Source of the DNA: Symbiodinium natans
Lineage: Eukaryota; Sar; Dinophyceae; Suessiales; Symbiodiniaceae
DNA: 64,000 bases
Direction: 5' to 3'
Assembly (NCBI GenBank): GCA_905221605.1
Contig: CAJNDS010000857.1
Coordinates: forward strand, 346,817 to 410,816
A program made the position numbers and the translations under genes. Of this stretch, positions 41,000 through 51,836 are shown in pieces (positions within the stretch are counted from its first letter, which is position 1; each line of letters opens with the position of its first letter). The notes beneath the pieces were generated by a model that saw only the letters and a program-made list of their open reading frames with translations, was not told the origin of the DNA and ran no database searches.

Positions 41000-42897
41000 A
41001 AGAAGGTGTTAGGGGGGTATTCCCTTCCAGAATGTGCCCCGTTTGGGTGCCACCCTTTCACACTTCCCAGGGGGTCCACAACAGGTGTTGTGCCAGTGCC
41101 CTGGGTTGGGACTGGCCGGATTTAAAACATGCCACGAGAGCAGCTTTCTGCTTTGTTTAGTAATGTCACCATGGTCAAAACCAAACATGCAGCTTTCCAT
41201 TTAGTGGTGATGTCCCGGCGAGTGGTGATGTCCCGGCAGGATTGAGCATCGAGCCCCCCCCCCCCCCCCCCGCGCACGGCCAACTGGCAACCAAGCATCA
41301 GCCAAGGGTGGAACTACAGTGTGGGTGTCTGAGTTCAAGATTGTCGTTTCCAGGGCGGCAGAGAACAGTCGGAGAGCCCAAGAGGCTTTTAGGTTATTGT
41401 TGGCCACGGGCCCCAATGGCAACAGACACATACCGGCTGCAGATGGTCGGGGAGGTAGCCGCCAGCTACACAGGGCGGCGTACGCGCCCGGGCACGGGTT
41501 CGGCTGATTGCGACAAGAAAACATCACGTCTTTACATGTCTTTACGTCTTCACTGTCCTGAGGGCAGCGTGGGAGTTACCTTGCCCCACCCTTGCTGCTC
41601 CTCTTATGATGTGCTCCAGGAGATGTCGGAACACCTTGGATTTCAAGAATTTGTAGAGAACCCTTGGGCGTGAAGGCGCCAGAGTTGGGTTCCGTGAACG
41701 TGCCACGCGCTTTCGAGTTGACCACATCTTTTCTCACTTAGAGCGTTGCCTGGGCAACAAGGATAAGCGTCGGCTCAGTAGCTGCAGATACCTTCCAGGC
41801 AGCAGGTACCTAGCCCCTCTTCGCACGTGAGATACATGCAGGGCTGTCACAGCGACACTACCAAATTCCAGTGGCCCATCGACACATCGGGACATGCGCG
41901 GCTTAAGCCTGCATGACCGGTGAAATGCGTGCCTCAGATGCGGATGTGAGGCATACCCCGTGGCTAAGGCGTTTGGAGTGCGAGTCCGTTCTTTGGATGC
42001 GCTCGTGAGGAGCCAAGTGCGGGCGTTCCGTAGAGAACCCAGAAAGCTGGATGCAGCTTTGCAGGTCATGAAAGTTGATGGAACGTGGTCTGGATCCCTG
42101 AAAGCAAAGCCAATGGACAATCATGGGTTTCGATGGACACTGGACATGTCTTTCCTGACGTGTTTCTCAAGGTACAGAACCATTTGGCTAAAAGATCTTG
42201 ACACTGCCGGCAGCTCAGCAACGGAAGCCTCGCAGCAGTCCTAAGCTGGAGTCCATCGCCCTGGAGCAGCGAGGTACAAATCATCGACCAAAGGCAAGTC
42301 TGGTGTGCGTGGTTTATCGCAAAAACATGTTGCTTGTACTGAACCTGGAGTAGTGGAGCCGACCACAGGCATCTCCCTCACGAGTTTGTGATCGAGGTGG
42401 AGTTGTAGAAGCTTGTCACAACGCGCGTTAGGTAGCCATATTCCAGGGCAAGTTCGACGCAAATGCTCATTCTTGAGCCAGGATGTCCTTTCACTGGATG
42501 AGATGTGTGTCGTCATCAAGGCGTCATCTGACCACAGCACCTGAGTTTCTGTGACGGCAACGGAAGGGTTGAGCATCCTTGGAACAGACCAGTTCTCTCC
42601 CTGTCCGTGCAGGATATGCATGTGCGAGGTGCCGGCCTCATAGGCCGGGGCCAACACATTCCCTGAGCCTTGTTCTCACATTCACTTTACGATGCGGTAC
42701 AATTAGTATGATGTAGAAGTCCCAAGCACGCTCTGATCTTGTGTTGCTTGGTCAGGATGTGCTGCAGCGTACGGGATGTACCTCAGCCTTCGCAAGCTGT
42801 GCACATCAAGCAGTGTCGAACAGGCTTGGGCCATCCGCATTCTCAAGGGGTCTTTCAGTGGTCGCCTAGCACACGGTTATGTTTTGCGGTAATGAAG
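41000..42897. other. Stretch without a recognised gene
   Basis: Contains a C18 run (41254-41271). It should contain the missing ~90-residue N-terminal exons of the isomerase gene that follows, but I could not find the expected VRGAPAIA-type motif. Confidence 0.4.
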
Positions 42898-45605
42898 GTC
42901 CGGGAATGCCTTCAGAATGCGTCAAAGAAGCTGTGTGCGACCCGCCCGACGGCGGTGAATCTCCGAGTTGGCCTTTGCCTCAGTGGTATCTTGAGCCGAG
43001 GAAGTTGCCCCACAATCACAATGATCTGTGGCTTTCATGTGAGCACAGGGCAGCAAGTTTTGGAGCAAAGCAGTCCGAATCAGGCCTAAACAAGGTAGCA
43101 CGCGGGCTGGTGCGCCCTGCGCCTTTTTGGCTTGCGTTGGGGTGTACTCACAGATTCAAAGCACCAAAAACCCAGCAATTCCGGCCCTGAGAGCCAGGAA
43201 AAGAACCCGAAGGGCGGGCGCTTTTTTGTGTTTCTGGGTGGTTGGCCGAGGCGAGAGCCTTGTTTTGCAATGCAGGAAAACAGAAAACTTGTTTAGACGA
43301 CATTTTTTTTTGTTTTTAGGGTATTTGTTGGGGCTTGCATGTGTCGGGCCCCAAACGTCAAACCTGCGTGAGGCAAAGGTCATCACATGTCACACTCAAG
43401 GAAGGAGAATGTACCTGGCACAGGTGTCAGAAGCTTCCTCCCCCCTACGGTGGTCTCATAAATTTAGCGGGTGCCGTAGAACTGGGAACCTGTGAAGAGT
43501 GGCTAGCACGGAAGCGTGGCCGGCACCTTCGGCCGACGGCGAACAGTACCTACAGCGAAACTTTTCGTGTTTCAGAGGAAAAGGACTTTAAATTTAAGGG
43601 GGCCAAGAAAAGGGGCCAAAATCTAATCTCCTAAGGGTATTTCAGGCCGACGTGAACAAAAAAAGGGAGCTGTATGAGGGCTCAATTGCATATCTCGCCT
43701 GTATGCACGCAAAGAATTCACGCGTGGGCTGTAAAAAACTCATCCATGACAACCCTGAACCCTGACTGCTCCACATCAAATTCAGATTTTTGAGGCATCT
43801 GCTGCAGCGGGCACATGGCAATCGGACCCCCCTAGCTCCAAACCGTAAGTCCGCGGGTGAAGCCTCGGGAGTACAACTGCTTTGCTTCCCAAAAGACGCG
43901 CGGCAGCGACCTTAACCCCTTCTTGAGTCCGAAACTGCAGGTGGCAACCAAACCTTCAACCCTAAACACGCTGGTTGCAAGCACGGGCTTGCTGGCCTGT
44001 TGAGGCGTTTTGGCACCCGAAAGGAGCTCACAAAGAGTTGGGTGGGAAATCGACCGGTGGGCACTTGCCCAACATGCAGCGCTAAATCGATCTGTCTGAT
44101 CTCCTCTTCGCATTGCTGCTGCCTTGCAATGCTCCACATGCTCAGAGGGTTTTTGAAGCCAAGAACCGCGACGCACGAACTGCTCTCAGGGCTGAACCCT
44201 TGCACACTTACAACCCCCAGAAAAGCTGTAAGTTGCAACCCACTTACGCAGGCTCCTGAAAGCACCCTGGGTCATAGAGTCATAAGTCGAGATGGACTGA
44301 GAAGCTTAACTCCAAGTTGTAGACTCTTTCATCTCCGCACTCAGGCGTTGAAAAGGTTGGGAGGGCCGTAGAGAGTGCCGGATGCCTGGACCGCCGTTGC
44401 AGCTTCTCCGGCCTGCAAGGAAATGGTATCGCCCGTCTTACCCGGGTAACCTGGGATGTTCACCCCTTATACTAACAGTCCTCCTTAATAGGGATTATCA
44501 AAGGAGAGTACTATCATCCCTACTGAGGACTGTTAGTATAAGTTGGGGGAACATCCCAACGTGCTTCCTGTGTCTCTTGTCCTGCGTTCTCAGGTCCTGG
44601 GACAGAACGGTGGTGGCAGTGTGGAGGCCAAGAGTGTTCCCGGGGCATCGGTGGGGGCTTCGTCACGCTCCCAAATTTCACGCTGCCATTTGAATTTCAG
44701 CGTGAGGGTTCCTCGCAAATCTCGGATGTCTTGGAAACACCATGTTATCCACTCTTACCAGGACCCTCCGACAGTTCCTGCCGCAGAACCCATGCAATGC
44801 AACGTTCTGTGGAATCACGGCAACAGTAGATGTCAAGACATCGTGTAAGGAGTCCGTAGTCTTCTGAGTGGTGTAGTCTTGTCTTTGTGGCTGGCGTCGT
44901 CGTCCGGTACAGCATGAATTTTGTGACCACCTTCGACCATGGTCGACCATGAACTCTCTGCTTGAGGCGGCATTGGAGGCTGCCCGCAAGGAGGCTGCTA
45001 GGATCACGGATGAGGCTTGCGTGCACACAAGTGTGCTGCTGCCCTTTGCAGAAGTGCGCCTGGGCAGGATGCGGACTTTTGCCGCCGCATTGGGGAAGCG
45101 GGTGCCGACCTGCTTCAGAAGCTTTATGAGAGGTGGTTCTTCCGGCTTTGTAGTCCTTGTGCCGGGTACGTACCGGAGCTGGTTTTCTGTGCATTGTGTA
45201 GGAAGAAGTCGTCGGCAAGCGCAGCAGAAGGAGAGCTGAAGATCAACGCAAGACGCCTAACCGCCTAGCCGTTGCTGACCCAGAGTGAGTACGTCAAAGG
45301 AGCTTGCATGATGTGGGGCACATGCTGCAACCTACAGCACGAGCATCAGAACAGGAAATGTGCAGGGTGTTCTTTTTTTGTTTTTTCTTTTAAACTTTTT
45401 GTCGGGTGGACACCTTACAGTAGCCTGAGGTGCTAACGCACTGCAACGCCGGCTGGCTGGCGTTCGCTGACTGGGGTCGGCAGGGAGAGAGACGAGCTGT
45501 TGATGTCCCCATTGAAGATGCCTGCAGGCTCCGCGCTATCTCCCGCCATGCGCTCATTTTTTTTCTCTGCCCCGTTATCATTATTATTATTATCATTACT
45601 ATTAC

Positions 45606-45652
<47 letters not shown>

Positions 45653-47286
45653 GCCAATCTCCTATGAAACTTGCTTGAGGGGTGCACGAGGTGTATGCAG
45701 CCTTCGACAAGGGACTTCCCATCCATGTCTGGGCGCCTCGGTTCGCAAGCGCTCAGCCGACTCGAGAACAGTCCTGCAGTTTGTGTTTTTTTTCAAGGTG
45801 GATGAGACCCGGCCACGGAACCAAGGGGCGTCGTTGACAGCCTGGGAACTGGTGGCGTCCTCGGCGAAGACCGCTACAAAAAACACCGACCCTGCCGACC
45901 TTGCTCGGATTCTATCGAGCAGGCAAAGCACGGCGTGGCTCACACGGTCATCGCTGACAACGCTGGTGGTCATCTCATGAGGATCAACTTGTGGTTTCTT
46001 CTGGTACTCCCCCGCCCCCCCCCGCCCCCGCTGCCATGTCTTTCTTTTGGGGAGGAGCCATTGCTAATCTCGATTGCTTTGCCTTGCGAATGCAAACTTA
46101 CGATGTCTTCGTATTCTCAGTCATGAGGGGCCGTGGAGCGAACGCAAAGGCATGCAGTCCCACGCTTCACGAAAACTTGGATTCTGTGCACAGAATCGAA
46201 GTTCATGAATCCTGAGAGTTGAGCTTTAATCCTGGTTTGTCCAGGAAAACGGCGAGATCTTGATAGCTTATGCAGATGCAAGTCTTTCAATCTCCTTGCA
46301 TTGGAAATGTGGCCCTTTTTCCCATTGTTACGGGGCTTGTTGGATTTCTCGGCAGATGAGTTCTCGATCTTCTTGGGGCGAAATTCAGCCATTCCTTCTC
46401 TTTGAATGAATTTGTGGATGAGCTTTTAAGCTTGTGTGAAGCTTTGGATAAAGCCCGAAAATCTTCAGTTCAAAGTTTTCCAGATTCCTTCCACGGAGCC
46501 CGAACAATTGTGCTTCTCTTTCTCCCCAGAATCGGCTCACAGGCCGGTAAACTCCGTACCATCCAGTCTTCTTGCACCTCTATTCCCAAATGGACCAGCT
46601 CCAGGGGGCTTGCTTGAAAGCTGAAAGGAGACGGAACAAGACTTCAAGTTCTTCGCGGCATGAACTTCGAGAGTGCACCTCTTCAGTGAGAGTTTTGCTG
46701 AAGGACCGGTTTGGTGGACGTGGTCATCACTGGTGCGGACCGAGGCTAAGCCTCCCAAAAACCCTTTTTGGTTTCTGGGCCTGCATTCCACCATGGCTTT
46801 CTGTTCCTCTTTCCAGTCTCCAGCGGTGGAGATGCGTGCAACAAAATCGGCACCTACCTGAAGGCGGTGGATGCGCACAGGGCCTTGCCACCTGGAAAAT
46901 AGCGTCTGGGTCGGGGTTTCGCAGGCGCTGGCGGCCAAAGACAACAATGTGCCGCAAACGGCTGAGCGCTCACATGCACAGAGAGGGCACAGCACATTCG
47001 GGTCTCCCTTCCATCCCTTTCCAAGAGGGGAGGACACTTTTGAGAGGTTCTATGTTGCTTTGCCCTCCAGCACGATTGACTGGCAGCTTAGAGACGGGGC
47101 CTGCTGCTCAGAGTGCGAAGGCAGTGGTGGGGTCTTTTGGCCCGGCATTCCTGCAAAGGCTGTAAGGTCCGTTCTTGACTGTTTTCGCAGATGTCAGTGG
47201 GACTGCAGCTGTGTCAGGACAACCTCAGAGCCAAGGCAGAAATCCCCATTGAGCAACGTGGCGATGATGAAGTGAAGTATGCGGAG
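42898..47286 (+). CDS. mtnA: Methylthioribose-1-phosphate isomerase (MtnA/MRI1 type), at least 12 exons
   Basis: It isomerises methylthioribose-1-P to methylthioribulose-1-P in the methionine salvage pathway (cytosolic). Exons inferred by joining family motifs in phase: 42898-42966 (TRPTAVNLR), 44913-45014 (EAARKEAARITDE), 45068-~45130 (RRIGEAGADLL), 45424-45475 (LTHCNAGWLAFADWG, catalytic Cys), 45680-45732 (DKGLPIHVW), 45798-45851 (VDETRPRNQGASLTAWEL), 45923-45981 (HTVIADNAGGHLM), 46704-46744 (DVVITGADR, catalytic Asp), 46817-46863 (GGDACNKIGTYLK), 46925-46953 (ALAAKDNNVP), 47047-47098 (FYVALPSSTIDWQLRDG), 47236-47286 (AEIPIEQRGDDEV). Phases match across all junctions except the uncertain end of exon 3. 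Many introns begin GC, one probably GA, and almost all end AG before G. N-terminal exons (~90 aa) and the C-terminal DVTP region were not found, so the gene is incomplete as read. Confidence 0.85.
43000..44900. other. Large first observed intron of the isomerase gene
   Basis: About 1.95 kb between exons at 42966 and 44913, starting GTTGGC and ending ACAG. It hosts foldback family A copy 5 (44452-44558). Other ORFs inside are short and overlap on both strands. Confidence 0.55.
44452..44558. mobile_element. Foldback family A, copy 5, inside an intron
   Basis: TGGGATGTTCACCCCTTATACTAACAGTCC and GGACTGTTAGTATAAGTTGGGGGAACATCCCA are complementary over ~30 bp, with AGGGATTATCAAAGGAGAGTACTATCATCCCT between. 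It lies within the long intron of the isomerase gene, 30 kb away from the other copies. Confidence 0.85.
45583..45652. repeat. ATT/ATC trinucleotide microsatellite in an isomerase intron
   Basis: About 23 ATT/ATC/ACT units lie inside the GT-AG intron 45476-45679. Confidence 0.9.
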
Positions 47287-47289
47287 GTG

Positions 47290-47805
47290 CGTTTCTCTGC
47301 TTGCGCGTTCCGCTTCTTCCGACAGACAAGCGAGGATTTCTCGGTAGACAGCTGCAGACAGAGCAGGGCTGTTCCGCCACAGAGTCAGAGCCCGAGCGCC
47401 AGGGCCTCTGTGAGGATGGCAAGCGTCGTAGGGCCGGGGCCTTGCCAGCGAGTCGTCTTGTGACTTTTTTTGGAACCTATGTACCTATTTCATGGGGACT
47501 TTCACATGCTGTCGCGTGGCAGGGTGAGCTTTGAAAGTGAGACATCCGGAAGCAGGTGCTCCTGACGCCCGAAAGCAGTTCGGCTGGCAATTGGGCGCCG
47601 TGCTGGCATGTGCTTTTTGAAAGAGATGGTACGCTGGGAAGGTTGGGTGATGGAGTAGCAAGGAGTAGCGTGGCAGGTTTGACGTGACGCCGTCACGTTT
47701 GGTCACCGGGCTGCTGACGGAGCCACTTTTCCGGTGCCAAGAGATGGGTAGCAAGTTCTCTAAATTGGGGGGTCTCCTTCTTGGGTCCTTACTTTAAGGG
47801 TGCCG
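47290..47805. other. Downstream flank of the isomerase exons
   Basis: GT donor at 47287. No C-terminal isomerase exon is recognisable here. Short overlapping ORFs only. Confidence 0.4.
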
Positions 47806-47808
47806 TAC

Positions 47809-47902
47809 CCTAAACCCTAAACCCTAAACCCTAAACCCTAAACCCTAAACCCTAAACCCTAAACCCTAAACCCCAAACCCCAAACCCCAAACCCTAAACC
47901 CA
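47809..47902 (-). repeat. (CCCTAAA)n tract
   Basis: Twelve to thirteen units ending in three CCCCAAA variants. TTTAGGG units in the opposite orientation follow at 48041-48096. Confidence 0.9.
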
Positions 47903-48099
47903 AAAAGGGACCCGAACTGAGAGATTGGGACATGCAGGAGCGCGGACTGGCGGAGGCCTCCGAGGAAGGCCTTGCTGCCCTTTTCTCTGAGGCCCGACAT
48001 CAGGAACCCCGAAAAGGTTTTGGGGGGGTCATGGGGGGTTGGGGTTTAGGGTTTAGGGTTTAGGGTTTAGGGTTTAGGGTTTAGGGTGTAGGGTTGGGG

Positions 48100-49195
48100 C
48101 TTTGGTTTCGGGGGTTAGGGGGTCTGGTTTGGGGGGCTTGGCGGGTTTGGGGGGGTTTCGTAACATGGTTTAAAGAGCGGCCGCATGAAGGGCTCCCAAA
48201 AAGAGACCCATCTCGTGTACCCAGTGTGCTCTGTTGCATGAACCCTTGGCCTTGCTACGGAAGGTGGACCGGACCTGAGGCTTCCTGTGCGACGCGTTTA
48301 AAAGCTGTGCAGATGCTCTGGGGGGGAGGATGGGGCAAGGATGCGACTCACTTTTCACGAGCATAGTACTGGGTGCTTGTGAAGGCTTCGCGTCGATGAT
48401 TCTGGTTGGCTTTCCTTGTGCTTTCTCTTTGATGTCTTCTAGCGTCCATAGCTCTATGGTGTTCTTCCCACAGCTTGTCACATCTTGGTGGACCCATGAA
48501 GCTCTCTGACTTCTTGAGCTCAACAAAGAGTTGGCTTCATGGGAGACCGCAACATGTGTGGTTTCTGGAAGGAGACGTGTAACAGCTGTAGAAGCAAAGC
48601 ATGACAGTCGCCGAAGCACTCCACGTCTTTCAAAGCTTCTGTGGCCTTTTGGTCAGAGGTCGAGGGCTTGAACAGCTGCTTTCTTGGCCGAAGTAAGGGT
48701 CTCTTTTGGTTGTTGTAGACTTACAACATATCGTTTCCTTTTTTGTTTTTCTTTTGTATGTTGGAGTGGCTTGGTGCAAAGCAGGCGACCCAACGAAGTA
48801 GCTCGGCTGGCATCGGCTCGTTACTGCGAACCAGTGTTTTGATGCCGGACTCCCGAATCCGCGCTGAAAGGTTTCCCGAAATTTTCCGAATCCGTGTTGT
48901 CCAGTTTCCCACATCCCGTTTTTCAGTTTCCGAACGCGCCGACGTCCAGAGGAATTGCTGAGTTTCAGATCGCACGACTCCTTGTGGCTCAAGCTGCCAG
49001 AGATGTGTCCCTGAAGAGACCCTTAAGGGGCGGGTCCTGTCGCACCTTCGCCCGGATGCCGGCACCACGGCCAGCGTCCGCGGGACGACCCCCCACTGCG
49101 AGACCTTCGTCTCCGGCCAGAAGGCGACTGGGTGAGCCCAAGTTTGGCAACGAAGGGGAGCCTTGGAATGTGTATTCCTTACAGACATCCTGGAG
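48100..49195. other. Stretch without a recognised gene
   Basis: Overlapping ORFs on both strands without motifs, apart from a CCGAAATTTTCCGAATCC-type repetition near 48850-48940. Confidence 0.45.
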
Positions 49196-49197
49196 GA

Positions 49198-49292
49198 GGT
49201 CGTTAATTTCTTTAATTTCTTTGGTTTCTTTAATTTCTTTGGTTTCTTTAATTTCTTTAATTTCTTTAATTTCTTTAATTTCTTTATTTTCA
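49198..49292. repeat. (TTTCTTTAA/TTTCTTTGG)n minisatellite
   Basis: About ten 9-10-bp pyrimidine-rich units. The Lys-Leu-Lys-Lys repeats in the antisense ORF and the Ser-Leu-Ile repeats in the sense ORF are translation artefacts. T18 and G11 runs follow at 49338-49367. Confidence 0.9.
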
Positions 49293-49479
49293 TGATGAGT
49301 AAGTGGTAGCCGTCATGTTGACGTCCGCAGTGCGAGCGTTTTTTTTTTTTTTTTTTGGGGGGGGGGGGTGGTGCACCTGTTTGCAAAGGAATTTCAGCCA
49401 CCTTCCCCAGCTGCGTTGCCATCCTTCCAGTTCAAGGCTGTTGCCAGGCTGCATGAAGTTAGTTCAATAGTACTCGTAG

Positions 49480-49565
49480 AAAATACAAATAAGAAGGATA
49501 AGAAGAACAATATTAATAATAGCAATAATAATAAGAATAATAATGACAATAAAAAAGATCATCAT
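49480..49565. repeat. AAT/AAG-rich simple repeat
   Basis: AATAATAATAAG-type units ending in ATCATCATCGTAATC. Confidence 0.85.
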
Positions 49566-49627
49566 CGTAATCATAACAGCAGTTGGCTGTTGATCCTCAC
49601 ATTGTGCCCACACGCTCCGCACCTCAG

Positions 49628-49706
49628 GATTTGGCCCAGCATCATGAGCGTATCGAAGCGATCATCAGCGAGCTGCTTGAGCGCATCCCCGAGGTTACTT
49701 GCCAGG
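49628..49706 (+). CDS. Possible exon, unassigned
   Basis: Between a CTCAG acceptor-like site and CCAG/GTCCGC, the frame reads DLAQHHERIEAIISELLER then IPEVTCQ, a helical composition. A second exon-like piece follows at about 49800-49855 (AVRDELGRGKLPWLP). They could be N-terminal exons of the channel gene at 53 kb. No motif proves it. Confidence 0.25.
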
Positions 49707-49717
49707 TCCGCGAGGGT

Positions 49718-50006
49718 CGTTTAGGGTTTAGGGTTTAGGGTTTAGGGTTTGGGGTTTAGGCCTGAGACCTGCGAGGGTTTCTCTTCTGAAGTGTTACAGG
49801 CAGTCCGAGATGAGTTGGGTCGTGGGAAGCTTCCGTGGCTGCCCCAGACTAGCAGTCTCCTTTTGCCAGTGCCTGCAAGTTGAGCTGCTTCCTTCCGGGG
49901 CTCCTTAAGGTAGGGTTTAGGGTTTAGGGTTTAGGGTTTAGGGTTTAGGGTTTAGGGTTTAGGGTTTAGGGTTTAGGGTTTGGGGTTTAGGGTTTAGGGT
50001 GTGTCA
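49718..50006 (+). repeat. Two (TTTAGGG)n tracts ending at a GTGTCA box
   Basis: Units at 49718-49758 and 49912-50000. The second ends in GTGTCA, directly followed by a GC-rich hairpin. Confidence 0.88.
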
Positions 50007-50011
50007 GGGGA

Positions 50012-50052
50012 GGGCGCGCGCTCGGGTGTGAAACACCCCGGGCCGCGCGCTC
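50012..50052. repeat. GC-rich hairpin after a telomere-like tract
   Basis: GGCGCGCGCTCGGGTGT and ACACCCCGGGCCGCGCGC pair imperfectly. The hairpin is followed by GTCAACCCACCCCGGCCACCCAAACTATA. It parallels the arrangement at 13663-13760. Confidence 0.55.
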
Positions 50053-50171
50053 GCGTTGCCCGTCAACCCACCCCGGCCACCCAAACTATACTCTATTAGG
50101 GTTTAGGGTTTATGGAATTTATTTTCTTGTGCTCTGATCCTTGCTTTGATGTTTTTAAAGTTGCGCTGTTT

Positions 50172-51045
50172 GGGTTTAAGCTGGGGTTGGGGGTAGCCTC
50201 GGCCCTTTTCGGGCCTTCGGCGTGTCAGGGCCCGTAGAGGCCCTTATTAATTTGGATTCCCCTTCTTTAAGGGCCTCAATTAAGCCTTTTGGTGGCTCTT
50301 GGGGCCTTTTGGGGGCTTCCTGGGGAAAATCGCATTTTTCATTGCGGGTACGGGCATCCTGGGGTCCCCCTTCTTTTAGGGGGCCTGTTGAAGCCGTTTG
50401 AAGCCTTTTGGTGGCTCTTGGGGTCTCTCGGGGCCTTGTTCGGACCTTGCTTTATTCATTTTGAAGGTCAGGGAACCTATTGGTTTTTTTCGCGAGTATT
50501 TCAATCGCTAGGGTTTAAGCTGGGGTGCGGGGTAGCCTCGACCCTTTTCGGGCCTTCGGCACGTTAGGGCCCGTAGAGGCCCTTATTTGCTTGAAGGGTT
50601 TTGCGGTGTTAGGGTTTAAGCTGGGGTTCGGGGTAGCCTCGGCCTTTTTCGGGCCTTCGGCACGTCAGGGCCCGTAGAGGCCCTTGCTGATTTGGGGGCT
50701 TCCTGGGGCTTTCCTGGTCTTTTGGGGTGAAATGGAGGGGCGCCCAAAGCCATCGATTTCAGTACTAAAAAACAACATTTTTCATTGCGGGCAGGGGTGC
50801 CTAAAACCATCGTTTTCAATATTTAAAAATCGCATTTTTCATTGTGGGCACGGACATATCTTGTGGTCACCCTTCTTTTAGGGGGCCTTTTGAAGCTTTT
50901 TGAAGCCTTTTGGTGGCTCTTGGCGCCTGTTGGGGGCTTCCTGGGCTTTCCTGGTGCTTCTGGTGTAAAATGGAGGGGTGCGCAAAACCATCGATTCCAG
51001 TTTAAAAAAAAACATTTTTCATTGATGGTACGGCCCTCTTCGCCC
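50172..51045 (+). repeat. Interleaved GC-rich repeat units
   Basis: Three ~76-bp units start GGGTTTAAGCTGGGGT and end GGCCCGTAGAGGCCC (50172-50248, 50511-50586, 50612-50686). Interleaved with them, CATTTTTCATTG units recur near 50332, 50772, 50833 and 51014, often after CCATCGATTTCAGT/CCATCGTTTTCAAT. No gene. Confidence 0.8.
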
Positions 51046-51099
51046 GGGCACCCTTTGGCTTCCTCTAACCCTTTTAGGTTCCGTAACGCCTCTTGCCAA

Positions 51100-51485
51100 A
51101 AAAATTCTTGGCCCGGCCCTTGGTAGGGGTGGCCCGAGGCCCCTTGGCTCGGGGGGCCCTTGGAAGGGCCCTTGGCCCGGGGGTTGGCTTAGAGGGCACT
51201 TGGTTTCGGGAATTCTTGGCCCGAAACGAAAGGTCCTTGGCCCTTAGCCCGAACCGGCCCTTGGCCCGCCGGGGAGCCCCTTGGCCCGAAAGGCCCTTGG
51301 CCCGGAAGGTCCTTGGCCGGGGCCCTTGGCCCGATGGGCTCTTGATTTGCCCCCCTTCCTTGGCCCGGAAAACTCTTAGGGCCCTGGGGGCCCTTGGCCC
51401 GGGACAGGGGCCCTTGGCCCGGAAAACCCTTGCGGCCCCTTGGTTGGGGGGGCCCTCCCATGGGGGGCCCTTGGCCAGGAAAAGC
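51100..51485. repeat. CCCTTGGCCCG minisatellite
   Basis: About 25 degenerate units of (G)GCCCTTGGCCCG with variable 4-12-bp inserts. Gly/Pro/Arg-rich ORFs on both strands are translations of it. Confidence 0.85.
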
Positions 51486-51785
51486 CCCAAAAATGGTCCA
51501 GGAATCCAGCTAGCAGGGCGCAGGGGGCCTGCGGGGGGGGGCCGCAAACCCTGAACCCAAATTACGATTTGGGGTTATGCTACGCTAAAGGTGGTCTGGG
51601 TGCCGGCCATCCCTTAGCCGAGTACGGACGTTGTCGTAAAAAAGGCCGATGTGCGTTGGCCTGTCCAGGACAGACGGTGAGGCTTAACCCTCACCTTTCC
51701 GTTTCTCTTTTCGCTTGGGCGCTCGGGCTGTAAGGCCCTCGGCCGAGCGTTCGGGGTCTGTCGCTCGACGGAAGCGACCCCTCAC

Positions 51786-51836
51786 TTAGTTTAGGGTTTA
51801 GGGTTCAGGGTTTAGGGTTTAGGGTTTGGGGTTATG
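51786..51836 (+). repeat. (TTTAGGG)n tract
   Basis: Seven units with TTCAGGG and TTTGGGG variants. Confidence 0.85.

Noticed and set aside
48721-49422. Minus-strand 233-codon ORF with Lys-Lys-Leu repeats
   Set aside because: Low-complexity translation of the TTTCTTTAA minisatellite and poly-T run.
51074-51554. Gly/Pro/Arg-rich ORFs on both strands
   Set aside because: Products of the CCCTTGGCCCG minisatellite.
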